A DNA stretch of 64,000 bases from the NCBI RefSeq assembly GCF_017874415.1, contig NZ_JAGGLM010000001.1, forward strand, positions 457,598 to 521,597, written 5' to 3'. This stretch comes from Clostridium algifaecis. GTDB lineage: Bacteria > Bacillota > Clostridia > Clostridiales > Clostridiaceae. The position numbers and the translations under genes are program-made. This document shows positions 1 to 7,546 of this stretch, one piece after another. Positions within the stretch are counted from its first letter, which is position 1. The number at the start of each line of letters is the position of its first letter. The notes beneath the pieces were generated by a model. It searched no databases and had not been told where the DNA came from. It saw only the letters and a program-made list of their open reading frames with translations.

Positions 1-2
1 GG

Positions 3-404
3 GGAGGGGGAAAAATATTAAATATTGCATCAACTGGTGCATATCAACCAGGTCCATATATTTCAGTTTATTATGCAGCTAAATCATATATATTATCTTT
101 CTCTTTGGCAATTAGAAATGAATTAAAAGATTATGGAGTTGATGTTTGTGTTCTATGTCCTGGAGCGACTAGAACACAATTTTCAAAAAATGCAGGAAAA
201 GCTGATATAAAAAAATCTATGCTGCCGGAAGAAGTTGCTAAAGCAGCTTTTAAAGGTCTGGAAAGAAATAAAGCTGTAATAATTCCAGGATTATTTAATA
301 AAATAGCTATAGTATTTTCAAAATTAGCACCGGGATATATTTCTGCAAAAATAGTTAGAAAAATTCAGGAATCCATGGTAAAAAACTTCAGAAAGAGTAA
401 GTAA
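3..404 (+). CDS. Short-chain dehydrogenase/reductase (SDR), 5' end outside window
   Basis: C-terminal part of an NAD(P)-dependent short-chain dehydrogenase/reductase; the frame is open from base 3, so the gene begins before the window. The visible part starts just before the catalytic Ser segment (NIASTGAYQPG) and contains the Tyr-Lys pair of the SDR active site as YYAAK, followed by the family's usual CPGATRT segment after the sixth strand. The nucleotide-binding half is missing only because of the window edge. A TTG at 105 lies inside the conserved domain and is not a real start. Substrate cannot be told from this part. The closest family type is the DltE/YqjQ-like classical SDR group. It ends about 85 bp before the next gene, which has its own ribosome binding site. 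Confidence 0.85.
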   Translation, partial: GGGKILNIASTGAYQPGPYISVYYAAKSYILSFSLAIRNELKDYGVDVCVLCPGATRTQFSKNAGKADIKKSMLPEEVAKAAFKGLERNKAVIIPGLFNKIAIVFSKLAPGYISAKIVRKIQESMVKNFRKSK

Positions 405-488
405 TAATATAATTTATATTGCAAGTATAGTATTATAGTAATATAATGGTAATATAATAAAATTTTAGAAACTTGAAAGAAGGCTAAA

Positions 489-713
489 ATGAAAAATATA
501 AGAGTTGTAATAGACAGATTTGAAGGCCCATATGCTGTCTGTGAAAAAGAAGACAGAACTATGATGGATATCAAAAGAATAAATATACCTATTGGAGCAA
601 AAGAAGGATATGTGCTAAAAATAGAAGATAATAACATTATAAGCATTGATCAAGATGAAACTAAAAAAAGGGCGGATGGCATAAAAAAATTAACTAAAGA
701 TTTATGGAAATAG
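489..713 (+). CDS. DUF3006 domain protein (small, 74 aa)
   Basis: Small 74-residue protein with the DUF3006 pattern: it opens with VVIDRFEGPYAVCE, has a central segment resembling 'IPIGAKEGYVL', and ends in a charged Lys-rich tail. DUF3006 proteins are predicted small beta-barrel, possibly nucleic-acid-binding, proteins common in Firmicutes; no function is established. The ribosome binding site GAAAGAAGG lies just ahead of the ATG. The stop codon (711-713) falls inside the stem of a strong terminator, so this is the last gene of its transcript. Confidence 0.8.
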   Translation: MKNIRVVIDRFEGPYAVCEKEDRTMMDIKRINIPIGAKEGYVLKIEDNNIISIDQDETKKRADGIKKLTKDLWK

Positions 714-747
714 GAGATAGAATTTAATAAAAATTCTATCTCCTATT
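709..747. terminator. Bidirectional terminator between DUF3006 and yitT-like gene
   Basis: Perfect 17-bp inverted repeat (709-725 with 731-747) around a 5-base AT loop, flanked by A-runs on the left and T/A on the right. It sits between convergent genes and includes the stop codon of the left gene, so it probably ends transcription from both sides. Confidence 0.8.
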
Positions 748-774
748 AAGTAGTATATTTAAACCGCTTTTCTT

Positions 775-1632
775 TTAATGTATAGTCTTCTTTTTGAAGC
801 TTTTACCATATACATCTACGCTTCCAATACTTATCAAAGCTTGTTCATCAATTTCGGTTACTATTGATTTAAGTCTGGCTATTTCAAGACGTGAAATTAT
901 CATATATAATACATTAGTGGGGGATTTAGAATAAGCACCTTTTCCTTCTAAAAGGGTAGCACCTCTTCCAAGTTTGACTAAGACAGCATCTGTTATTTCT
1001 TTATAATTATCCGAAATTATTATGACTGATTTAGATTCATCTAAACCCTCGACTACAATATCAATTACTTTAAATGCAATAAAATAAGTGACCAAAGAGT
1101 ACATGGCTCTATCCCATCCAAATATTAGTCCGGCACTGCTTAATATAAATATATTCATAAACATAACTATTTCTCCTACAGAAAATCCGGTACGTTTATC
1201 TAAAATTATAGCAACAATTTCAGTACCATCTGTGGATCCACCATTCTTTATAACTAATCCAACACCTAATCCAACTATTATTCCACCAAATATTGATGCA
1301 AGAAGAGTATCATTTGTTATGGCACTTACAGGCTTTAACATGGATACCATAACTGATAATGATATTACGGAAAAGAGGGTGGATAAAGTAAAAGTTTTTC
1401 CAATATGTTTATATCCAATTATTAAAAAAGGTATATTAAATAGAAAGATAAACATACCAAGAGGTAATTTGGTAATATAACTTGATATAATAGATATACC
1501 TGTTATGCCGCCATCTATTATATTGTTTGGAATTAAAAACAGCTCAAGGCCAATAGAAGCTAAAGTTGCACCTAGCAGCATAAATAATATTCTTGATATT
1601 GATAAAAATATACTATGATATTTTTTTAACAT
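775..1632 (-). CDS. YitT family membrane protein (DUF161/DUF2179)
   Basis: Integral membrane protein of 285 aa. The N-terminal two thirds hold about five or six hydrophobic helices, with the family hallmark region IIDGGITGISIISSY and a second glycine-rich stretch ending in GGSTDGTEIVA. The C-terminal about 80 residues form a soluble DUF2179 domain (VIIISDNYKEI, GRGATLLEGKGAYS). This two-part layout is typical of YitT/YqfU/YvjA proteins, which are widespread in Firmicutes and of unknown function; a transporter or sensor role has been suggested only by topology. It is monocistronic as far as visible, ending at the shared terminator near 709-747. Confidence 0.85.
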   Translation of the reverse strand: MLKKYHSIFLSISRILFMLLGATLASIGLELFLIPNNIIDGGITGISIISSYITKLPLGMFIFLFNIPFLIIGYKHIGKTFTLSTLFSVISLSVMVSMLKPVSAITNDTLLASIFGGIIVGLGVGLVIKNGGSTDGTEIVAIILDKRTGFSVGEIVMFMNIFILSSAGLIFGWDRAMYSLVTYFIAFKVIDIVVEGLDESKSVIIISDNYKEITDAVLVKLGRGATLLEGKGAYSKSPTNVLYMIISRLEIARLKSIVTEIDEQALISIGSVDVYGKSFKKKTIH

Positions 1633-1723
1633 CAGACCACATCCTTATTAAATTGTTTTATTAACAACATCTCCAATCTATGACTATATTAAGTATATGT
1701 TAAATATTTATAAATTGTCAAAT

Positions 1724-2689
1724 CTAAGCAGACATATTATTTTTATTAGTCCATTTTCCGCATCGGTCACCAAAGAAGCCTACAATTTTATTACCACCTA
1801 GCAATTTGACTATTTCACATCTATTTGGGCAGCCGGTACATTCAAAACTATTTGAAATAAAATTCGTTTTTGCCAAATTAAATCCTTTAAATTTAGTAAT
1901 TTTATTGTTTTTTTCTATATATTCCTTTGATAAAATTGCAGCACCTACAGCACCCATAACTTTATAATTTGGAGGAATTATAATATTACATCCAAGTATA
2001 TTTTCAAAAGAAACCTTCATACCTATATTTGCAGCTACGCCGCCTTGAAAAAAAATATCCTTTTTAATATCTTTTCCTTTTCCAACATTGCTTAAATAAT
2101 TTCTAACAAGTGCATCGCACAGGCCTTTAATTATATCAGTATCAGTATAACCAAGCTGCTGTTTGTGTATCATATCTGATTCTGCGAAAACTGCACATCT
2201 ACCAGCTATCCTGACTGAAGAATGTGCCTTTAATGCATAAGAACCAAATTCTTCAATAGGAATATCTAATCTTTCTGCCTGCCTATCTAAAAAAGATCCT
2301 GTTCCAGCTGCACATACTGTATTCATTGCAAAGTCAGTGACAATTCCATTATTTAAAAGTATTATTTTAGAATCCTGACCGCCAATTTCTATTATTGTCC
2401 TAACATTTTTATTTACATTTAAAGCTGCTATAGCATGAGTGGTTATCTCATTTTTAATAATATCAGCACCTATTATGGAAGCAGCTATTTTTCTTCCGCT
2501 TCCAGTAGTACCAACACCATTTATATGAATATTTTTGTATTTGTTGTATAGCAGCCCGAATCCTTCTTGAATTGCATTTATTGGTCTTCCTTTTGTTCTC
2601 AAATATATTGATTCTAACAATTTTATATTTTCATCTACAATTACTATATCTGTACTGACGGATCCTACGTCAATTCCCATATAATACAT
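1724..2689 (-). CDS. 2-hydroxyacyl-CoA dehydratase-type activase (BadF/BcrA/HgdC family ATPase)
   Basis: ATP-dependent activator of the ASKHA fold (321 aa). In the characterised family, ATP hydrolysis drives injection of a low-potential electron from a [4Fe-4S] cluster into a dehydratase. Visible landmarks: phosphate loop GIDVGSVSTD (5-14), EIGGQDSK (101-108), Cys126 in TVCAAGTG and Cys165 in AGRCAVFAE, the two cysteines that hold the dimer-bridging cluster in HgdC, and the adenosine motif GGVAANIGM. A C-terminal extension carries C284-x2-C287-x3-C291 and C310, a possible second Fe-S site. The ATG at 2689 was chosen because GAAAGGAG lies 8 nt upstream; an earlier in-frame ATG at 2707 sits on top of that site. 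It overlaps the end of the upstream gene by 20 bp, so the three genes form one operon. No dehydratase alpha/beta genes are nearby. Confidence 0.88.
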   Translation of the reverse strand: MYYMGIDVGSVSTDIVIVDENIKLLESIYLRTKGRPINAIQEGFGLLYNKYKNIHINGVGTTGSGRKIAASIIGADIIKNEITTHAIAALNVNKNVRTIIEIGGQDSKIILLNNGIVTDFAMNTVCAAGTGSFLDRQAERLDIPIEEFGSYALKAHSSVRIAGRCAVFAESDMIHKQQLGYTDTDIIKGLCDALVRNYLSNVGKGKDIKKDIFFQGGVAANIGMKVSFENILGCNIIIPPNYKVMGAVGAAILSKEYIEKNNKITKFKGFNLAKTNFISNSFECTGCPNRCEIVKLLGGNKIVGFFGDRCGKWTNKNNMSA

Positions 2690-3767
2690 TATTTTTTCTC
2701 CTTTCAAGCAAATCTAAAAATGCTTCAATCCTTGTAATATAGCCATCTTCACCGGTAAGTTCATCTACGACTAAGGTTAGTATTGGGAAATCCTCTTCTT
2801 TTGATATAGTTGGAAGTATGGATTTTGATACAATTTCCGGCATACAGCCCATGGGGAAAATTTGAATAGCCCCATCAAAGCCTTTCTTTTTAGCAAGAAC
2901 TGCATTTCCAATACATTCTCTAGCATGCCCACCTATATATAATGGCAGGTATTTTTTTGAACATTTTCTTATAATAGGCGAATTTAATCTTACAATTGAT
3001 AAAATAGTATCTTTTACCCACCAGCTTGGAGTTATGTATCTGTTTACAGATACACCATAATCAATAAGTTTGCTTTCGATAAAAAGATTTGAAAATGGTT
3101 CTATTATAGTATATATTTCTCCAATTATAGCTATCTTAAGAGGATTTTTATTTTTATCAACAGGAACATTATTTAATTTATTTTTATAGCCTTTTAAAAT
3201 CGACAGCATTTCAAAAGGCGTGGTACTTTTAAGTGCACTTGCTTTGCATTGATTTAAAATATTCTTACATTGACCTTTATTTATCTCATATCCAGATAAA
3301 AATTCAGCTTTTTTTTCTATAGCGTCTATTAAATTTATTATTTTAAGTCCATATGATAATGCTTTTAACTTTTTATAAGCAGATATATGGCTTTCATTAT
3401 TTATTTCAGATAATCTCCTTATAAATTCTTTCATACCTATATCTTTTGGAGAGTCTAAAACTATAAATTTTAAATTGTATCCTAAATTTTTTAATATGTT
3501 CATTTGAAGTTCGCAATATTCTCCAAATCTACATGGACCACAGCTCCCAACTAAAAGTATTGTATCTGCTCCTTTTTTTATACTTTCAATATAGGAACCT
3601 ATCATTATTTTAAAAGGCAAACAAATTTCTTCAGGTGAGTAAAGACATCCTGCTTCAAGAATATTCTTATTGCTCTTAGGGGGAAGTACATAATCTATAC
3701 CAAGTCCATCGAATACAGCTTTTGCAGCAAGACAGGTATTCCCTAGATTGGGGAAAGTTATTTTCAT
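2670..3767 (-). CDS. Activase-associated Cys-rich protein (DUF2229, 2-hydroxyacyl-CoA dehydratase-like)
   Basis: Protein of 365 aa from the CoA-protein-activase / DUF2229 family, related to 2-hydroxyacyl-CoA dehydratase subunits. It begins directly with the family strand FPNLGNTCLAAKA and has many conserved cysteines: C12, C41, C49 and the cluster GSCGPCRFGEYC (C76, C79, C85), plus FPMGCMPE near residue 290, consistent with Fe-S binding. In many anaerobes this domain is fused to the activase in one protein of about 1400 aa; here it is a separate gene. It overlaps both neighbours (4 bp upstream, 20 bp downstream), implying coupled translation. Substrate unknown; a role as partner or reductase target of the downstream activase is inferred from context. 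Confidence 0.8.
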   Translation of the reverse strand: MKITFPNLGNTCLAAKAVFDGLGIDYVLPPKSNKNILEAGCLYSPEEICLPFKIMIGSYIESIKKGADTILLVGSCGPCRFGEYCELQMNILKNLGYNLKFIVLDSPKDIGMKEFIRRLSEINNESHISAYKKLKALSYGLKIINLIDAIEKKAEFLSGYEINKGQCKNILNQCKASALKSTTPFEMLSILKGYKNKLNNVPVDKNKNPLKIAIIGEIYTIIEPFSNLFIESKLIDYGVSVNRYITPSWWVKDTILSIVRLNSPIIRKCSKKYLPLYIGGHARECIGNAVLAKKKGFDGAIQIFPMGCMPEIVSKSILPTISKEEDFPILTLVVDELTGEDGYITRIEAFLDLLERRKNNVLYGN

Positions 3768-4675
3768 TCAGCACATCTCCTTTTTAACATATCGGAAAAA
3801 GCTTCAATTCTTGTATCAAAGCCAGCTTCACCGGTTTGTTCATCTATTTTGAGAATTAACATTGGGAAGTTTCCCAATTTATTTTTTATTAGCTCGATCA
3901 CTATAGAATCTATTCCACAAGAAAAAGAGGATATGTATATTATTCCATTTATTTTTTTGTGCTTTGCCATGTAGGTTGAAAAACCGTAGCAATTTCTTGC
4001 AAATGTCCAGAATGGTCTTTTAAACAGTTCTTTAACTTCAGAATCTATTTTGATTTTTTCTAAACTCTCAGTTGTCAATAGGCCTATTCCAAGTTTATTT
4101 AATTTTTTTATTACATTCATATTTGCGAAATTGTCATATATGTTATATGTATGGCCTACTAAAGCAACATTTATAGGAAAGCCTGAATCTTTAATTCCTG
4201 GCTTGAAATTCTCCTGGGTTTTAAGAGCTTTTTTGTAGGCAGAAATTATTTTTAAATAGTTTTTTGTAAACATGAGTCCTGTGCTCTTGATCCAGGGCCT
4301 AAAACTTTTTTTTGAAAAAGTATAAATAGGGGCGGAAATAGTTTTAGGCATATCAGGTATATTATTTTTTATCATTTCAGGCAGCCCACAAAATTTCGGA
4401 CATATAAATTCTTTTTTATTTAATTGCATTACTCTAGGAATGAGTATAATATCACATTTATTTTTTATATAAGCCACATGGCCATGAAATATTTTAATTG
4501 GAAGGCACGCTTCATCAACACAATATTTAGTACCTAAATTAAGTATGCTTTTGTTTGTAGGCGGCGAAACTATGATTTCAGCGCCAAGCTCAGAAAAAAA
4601 TGTATTTATAAATGGTGAATATCTATAATATAATAATCCATTTGGAATACCAACTATCATATAAAATACTGCCAT
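3764..4675 (-). CDS. Activase-associated protein (DUF2229-like), first gene of operon
   Basis: 303-aa protein related to the next gene product: same opening (VGIPNGLLYYRY), same arrangement of a CVDEACLPIKI segment (compare EEICLPFKI in the neighbour), ICPKFCGLPE, and a C-terminal segment ILKIDEQTGEAGFDTRIEAF that closely mirrors VVDELTGEDGYITRIEAF in the downstream protein. The two look like diverged halves of the large fused activase-associated protein. The start is uncertain: a strong AAAGGAGG lies at 4699-4706, 23 nt before the first in-frame ATG (4675), with a stop codon between them in this frame; a second ATG five codons later also lacks a good site. The role is inferred to be with the two following genes. 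Confidence 0.75.
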   Translation of the reverse strand: MAVFYMIVGIPNGLLYYRYSPFINTFFSELGAEIIVSPPTNKSILNLGTKYCVDEACLPIKIFHGHVAYIKNKCDIILIPRVMQLNKKEFICPKFCGLPEMIKNNIPDMPKTISAPIYTFSKKSFRPWIKSTGLMFTKNYLKIISAYKKALKTQENFKPGIKDSGFPINVALVGHTYNIYDNFANMNVIKKLNKLGIGLLTTESLEKIKIDSEVKELFKRPFWTFARNCYGFSTYMAKHKKINGIIYISSFSCGIDSIVIELIKNKLGNFPMLILKIDEQTGEAGFDTRIEAFSDMLKRRCAE

Positions 4676-4949
4676 AAGGTAATTTTAAAGGCAGTAGACC
4701 TCCTTTGCATTTAAATATATTCACTAGTATATTCTTCCTCAATATGAAAAAAATATTCATTAACAAAATAGATTTATTTATAAAAATAAATTTTAAATAT
4801 ATTGTAAACTAGTTTTTATATGATTAAATCCGTTTTATTTTTCTCATTTTTAAATAAATTAACTTTAAATTCTATATAAAAATACAATATTTTTATATAT
4901 GGAGTTTCCTATATTTATAGAGTAGAATAAAAGGGGAGAAGGGCGAAAA

Positions 4950-4991
4950 ATGAATCAACAGTTTTATCACCAGATTGTGGAAATATTTTAA
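4950..4991 (+). CDS. Possible 13-residue leader peptide
   Basis: A very short reading frame (MNQQFYHQIVEIF) preceded by a purine-rich, Shine-Dalgarno-like stretch AAGGGGAGAAGGG ending 8 nt before its ATG. Its second half lies inside the left arm of an inverted repeat whose other arm is at 5012-5031, so its translation could change RNA folding. It may equally be a chance frame. No known leader peptide was recognised. Confidence 0.3.
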   Translation: MNQQFYHQIVEIF

Positions 4992-5031
4992 TTTAATAAA
5001 TGTGCACTTATTTTCCACAATATGGTGATAA
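4964..5031. repeat. Imperfect inverted repeat, 20-bp arms, 28-bp loop
   Basis: Arms TTATCACCAnATTGTGGAAA at 4964-4983 and its complement at 5012-5031 match at 19 of 20 positions. The loop is AT-rich. The size and loop are unlike a simple rho-independent terminator because no T-run follows. It could be a protein-binding dyad or an RNA hairpin; the nearby purine-rich ribosome-binding-like site favours RNA. Confidence 0.6.
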
Positions 5032-5093
5032 CTTATTTTTGCTTAAGTGAATTTTAAAAATTATCAGTAGTCATCGGCAGTCATTTTTTAGTT

Positions 5094-5133
5094 TTTAAAA
5101 CTCAACTGATAATATTATCAGTTGAGTTTTAAA
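5094..5133. terminator. 40-bp perfect palindrome, probable terminator
   Basis: Perfect palindrome with 20-base arms and no unpaired centre; the core is CTCAACTGATAAT followed by its exact complement. T- and A-runs at the ends would give U-tracts on either strand. It is about 100 bp after the possible leader at 4950, so it could terminate a short transcript starting near 4900, or act in either direction. Confidence 0.55.
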
Positions 5134-5334
5134 TAAATATTATATACCATGAATTTTACAAATTACTACAGCAAATATTTAAATAAAGCTCAATTAAATA
5201 AAATGTAAATTATAGTGAATATTTTGTATAGTGTAAAAACTTAATCAATACAAGAATAGACATTTAATATAAATTGTTAATAAAATATTTATATAAATAA
5301 GCAGGATTTTTGCTCACTTTTGCAGAATATTATA

Positions 5335-5358
5335 TTCGCTAAATAAGCATTTAGCGAA
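5335..5358 (+). promoter_or_regulatory. Hairpin or operator upstream of recombinase gene
   Basis: Perfect 10-bp inverted repeat TTCGCTAAAT / ATTTAGCGAA around a 4-base loop, ending 31 bp before the recombinase ATG. With no T-run after it, an operator or a 5' leader hairpin is more likely than a terminator. No matching known operator was recognised. Confidence 0.45.
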
Positions 5359-5389
5359 GTTACGTGTTTCTTATAGGGGGAATAGCATT

Positions 5390-6373
5390 ATGAAATACAA
5401 TTTAGAAAATATTTATGATTCAAAGATACCAAAATGCTTGAATGACTTTTTAAATTATTTAAATACCATACGCGGCAAATCAAAAAATACCATAGCTGGC
5501 TATAAAATTGATCTGAGTATGTTTTTTAGATTTTTAAAGTTATACAGAGGTATTGTTCCTGAAGATTGTGATTTTCAAGATATATTTATAGGCGATATAA
5601 ACAATGAATTTGTTAAATCTATAAGCTTAAGTGATTTATTTGCATTCATATCTTTTGCGGAAAATTACAGGAACAACGGAACTTATGCCCGCGCCAGAAA
5701 AGTAGCTTCTCTCAAGTCTTTTTTTAAATACCTTTATGGGAAAGCTAAAATTATAAATGAAAATCCAGCTCTCGAGTTGGAATCTCCTAAAATAGATAAA
5801 AGAAATCCTGTTTATTTATCACTTGAGGAAAGCAGAGACCTTTTAAAATCTATAGATGGAAAATATAAAGAAAGAGATTATTGCATGATAACTCTATTCT
5901 TGAATTGCGGGATGAGACTTTCAGAGCTTTGCGGAATTGATATATCAAAGATAAAAGATGATACATTAACTGTTATAGGCAAAGGCAATAAAGAAAGAAC
6001 TATATATTTGAACAAAGCTTGCTTGAAATCGCTAAATGAATATCTTTTAACTAGAAATTCAGAATATAATAAAATAGTAGATAAAGATGCCCTTTTTTTA
6101 AGTAAAAATCATACTAGAATAAATAAGAGATCCGTGGAGCTTATTTTGAAAAAATACCTTAAAAAAGCAGGGCTGGATGTAAAAAAATACACACCACATA
6201 AATTAAGACATACTGCTGCAACTTTAATGTATAAATATGGAAATGTAGACATAAGAAGTCTTCAAAAAATACTGGGGCATGAGAGTGTATCTACTACTCA
6301 AATATATACTCATGTAGATGATGAAAAATTGAGAGAAGCCGTTAAATCTAACCCATTGAGTGATGAAATATAA
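5390..6373 (+). CDS. Tyrosine recombinase/integrase, XerC/XerD-like
   Basis: 327-aa tyrosine recombinase. Residues about 15-120 form the SAM-like core-binding domain (DFLNYLNTIRGKSKNTIAGY); residues 140-320 form the catalytic domain. All six active-site positions are visible: Arg176 (NCGMRLSEL), Lys198 (VIGKGNKER), His270 and Arg273 (TPHKLRHTA), His297 (ILGHESV) and the nucleophile Tyr306 (TTQIYTHV). Length and the compact layout fit host-type Xer recombinases rather than phage integrases, and the position next to lexA is common in clostridia, so it is probably a chromosomal gene. Whether it serves chromosome dimer resolution or is a paralogue cannot be decided without the other xer genes. 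A GGGGG-type ribosome site precedes the ATG, and a terminator follows at once. Confidence 0.88.
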   Translation: MKYNLENIYDSKIPKCLNDFLNYLNTIRGKSKNTIAGYKIDLSMFFRFLKLYRGIVPEDCDFQDIFIGDINNEFVKSISLSDLFAFISFAENYRNNGTYARARKVASLKSFFKYLYGKAKIINENPALELESPKIDKRNPVYLSLEESRDLLKSIDGKYKERDYCMITLFLNCGMRLSELCGIDISKIKDDTLTVIGKGNKERTIYLNKACLKSLNEYLLTRNSEYNKIVDKDALFLSKNHTRINKRSVELILKKYLKKAGLDVKKYTPHKLRHTAATLMYKYGNVDIRSLQKILGHESVSTTQIYTHVDDEKLREAVKSNPLSDEI

Positions 6374-6377
6374 ATTT

Positions 6378-6407
6378 AAAAACCAGCCTTATTTAGACTG
6401 GTTTTTT
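6378..6407. terminator. Terminator after recombinase gene (bidirectional)
   Basis: Stem AAAAACCAG (6378-6386) paired with CTGGTTTTT (6398-6406) around an 11-base loop, followed by T-run. The stop codon of the convergent minus-strand gene (6389-6391) lies in the loop, so it may act for both genes. Confidence 0.85.
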
Positions 6408-6829
6408 CTGCTATTTATTTTTATAAGCCCTGGATATTCTTCATGCATTATTTTTTTAAAATTTTTCTCATCTTCTAACATATCATCCAATCCGTCTATA
6501 TCATCTATATATTTAATAGATCCTTTATCAAAAGCATCTTCATAAATTTTATTCTGACTTTCTAGATCAACAATATCCGATTCTGATATTTTTTTATCTT
6601 CACCATCACTTTTATTCTCAGCTAATTGAGAATCACTTTCAAATTCTTTGATTTCTTTTTTATCTTCTATAATATCGTCTATTTTTATAGCTTTCATATC
6701 ATAGCCTTCCATTTCAAGGCATTTTCCGCAGTTATCACATTTCTTGCTGTGGTCAAGATCACATAAATCACACTCACCACAATTATTACAGGACTTTTTA
6801 TCATCAAATATGCAGTAATCTCTATTCAT
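6389..6829 (-). CDS. Cys-rich N-terminus acidic protein, unknown function
   Basis: 146-aa protein not recognised as a known family. The first about 45 residues contain eight cysteines after Cys6, arranged as [11 protein letters not shown] and CDNCGKCLE, which look like paired zinc-ribbon or Fe-S-type CxxC knuckles. The rest is strongly acidic and lysine-rich with no hydrophobic segment (many D/E runs such as [15 protein letters not shown]), probably an extended or helical tail. It is soluble and intracellular by appearance. It sits divergently from lexA with about 108 bp between start codons, sharing that control region, so SOS-linked expression is possible but only inferred. The gene ends inside the terminator loop of the convergent recombinase. 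Confidence 0.7.
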   Translation of the reverse strand: MNRDYCIFDDKKSCNNCGECDLCDLDHSKKCDNCGKCLEMEGYDMKAIKIDDIIEDKKEIKEFESDSQLAENKSDGEDKKISESDIVDLESQNKIYEDAFDKGSIKYIDDIDGLDDMLEDEKNFKKIMHEEYPGLIKINSRKNQSK

Positions 6830-6868
6830 AGTATTTTCCTCTCTTTTTTATATTCAAGTTACAGTATA

Positions 6869-6907
6869 GAACATAAGTTTGCTATTTGTCAACATATATG
6901 TTATAAT
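6869..6907 (+). promoter_or_regulatory. lexA promoter with SOS box
   Basis: GAAC-ATAA-GTTT at 6869-6880 matches the Gram-positive LexA/DinR box (GAACnnnnGTTC type). It overlaps the upstream edge of a good promoter: -35 TTGCTA at 6879-6884, 17-bp spacer, -10 TATAAT at 6902-6907. LexA bound here would block its own promoter. The same box lies upstream of the divergent Cys-rich gene. Confidence 0.75.
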
Positions 6908-6937
6908 TCAAATTATAAAAAATCAAGGGGTGTTTTT

Positions 6938-7546
6938 ATGACTGAGAAGAAAAAGGATAGACAATTACAAATTTATAAATTTATAAAAAATCAGGTTAAG
7001 GAAAAAGGATATCCTCCTTCCGTTAGAGAAATATGTGCTGCCGTAGGATTAAAATCAACTTCTACAGTGCATATGCACCTGGAAAATTTAGAAAAAAAAG
7101 GACTTATAAAAAGAGATCAGGCAAAACCACGTACCATAGGTATAGTAGATGAATTGCCAAATAAAAAAGAAATGATAAATGTACCTATTATAGGTAACAT
7201 AGCAGCTGGTACTCCTATTCTTGCTGTAGAAAATATTGAAGATACTTTTCCACTTCCAATAGATTATATAAAAAGCAGCAATCAACTTTTTATTCTGAGA
7301 GTTCACGGCGAAAGTATGGTTGATGTAGGTGTTTTAGATGGCGATTTTGCTATAATTGAAAAGACAAATTCTGCTGAAAATGGAGAACTGGTAGCAGCAC
7401 TTATTGAAAATGAAGCAACCTTAAAGAGATTTTTCAAAGAAAAAGGTCATATAAGACTGCAGCCTGAAAATAAAACAATGAAACCAATAATAGTACCGAA
7501 TTGCACTATTATTGGAAAATTGGTTGGCATATACAGACAATACTAA
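6938..7546 (+). CDS. lexA: LexA, SOS-response transcriptional repressor
   Basis: 202-aa LexA repressor that shuts off SOS genes and is self-cleaved when RecA is activated by DNA damage. An N-terminal winged helix-turn-helix spans residues 1-65 ([21 protein letters not shown]). The cleavage bond is Ala90-Gly91 (NIAAGTP). The catalytic dyad is Ser126 (VHGESMVD) and Lys163 (ATLKRFF). Length is normal for Firmicutes. Its own SOS box overlaps the promoter just upstream, indicating autorepression. The 3' end overlaps the convergent methionine gamma-lyase-family gene by 4 bp and no terminator separates them, so antisense read-through into each gene is possible. Confidence 0.97.
   Translation: MTEKKKDRQLQIYKFIKNQVKEKGYPPSVREICAAVGLKSTSTVHMHLENLEKKGLIKRDQAKPRTIGIVDELPNKKEMINVPIIGNIAAGTPILAVENIEDTFPLPIDYIKSSNQLFILRVHGESMVDVGVLDGDFAIIEKTNSAENGELVAALIENEATLKRFFKEKGHIRLQPENKTMKPIIVPNCTIIGKLVGIYRQY

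Larger units (their letters stand above)
4676..5389. other. 714-bp intergenic stretch with structured elements
   Basis: No gene of ordinary size lies here. It is very AT-rich and holds, in order: the upstream region of the minus-strand activase operon; a possible 13-codon leader (4950-4991); a long imperfect inverted repeat (4964-5031); a 40-bp perfect palindrome (5094-5133); and a hairpin (5335-5358) just ahead of the recombinase gene. The listed elements are described separately. Confidence 0.7.

Noticed and set aside
4977..5031. DnaA boxes or replication origin at 4977-5031
   Set aside because: TGTGGAAA/TTTTCCACA words resemble DnaA boxes but only as the two arms of one inverted repeat; no dnaA, dnaN or box cluster is near.
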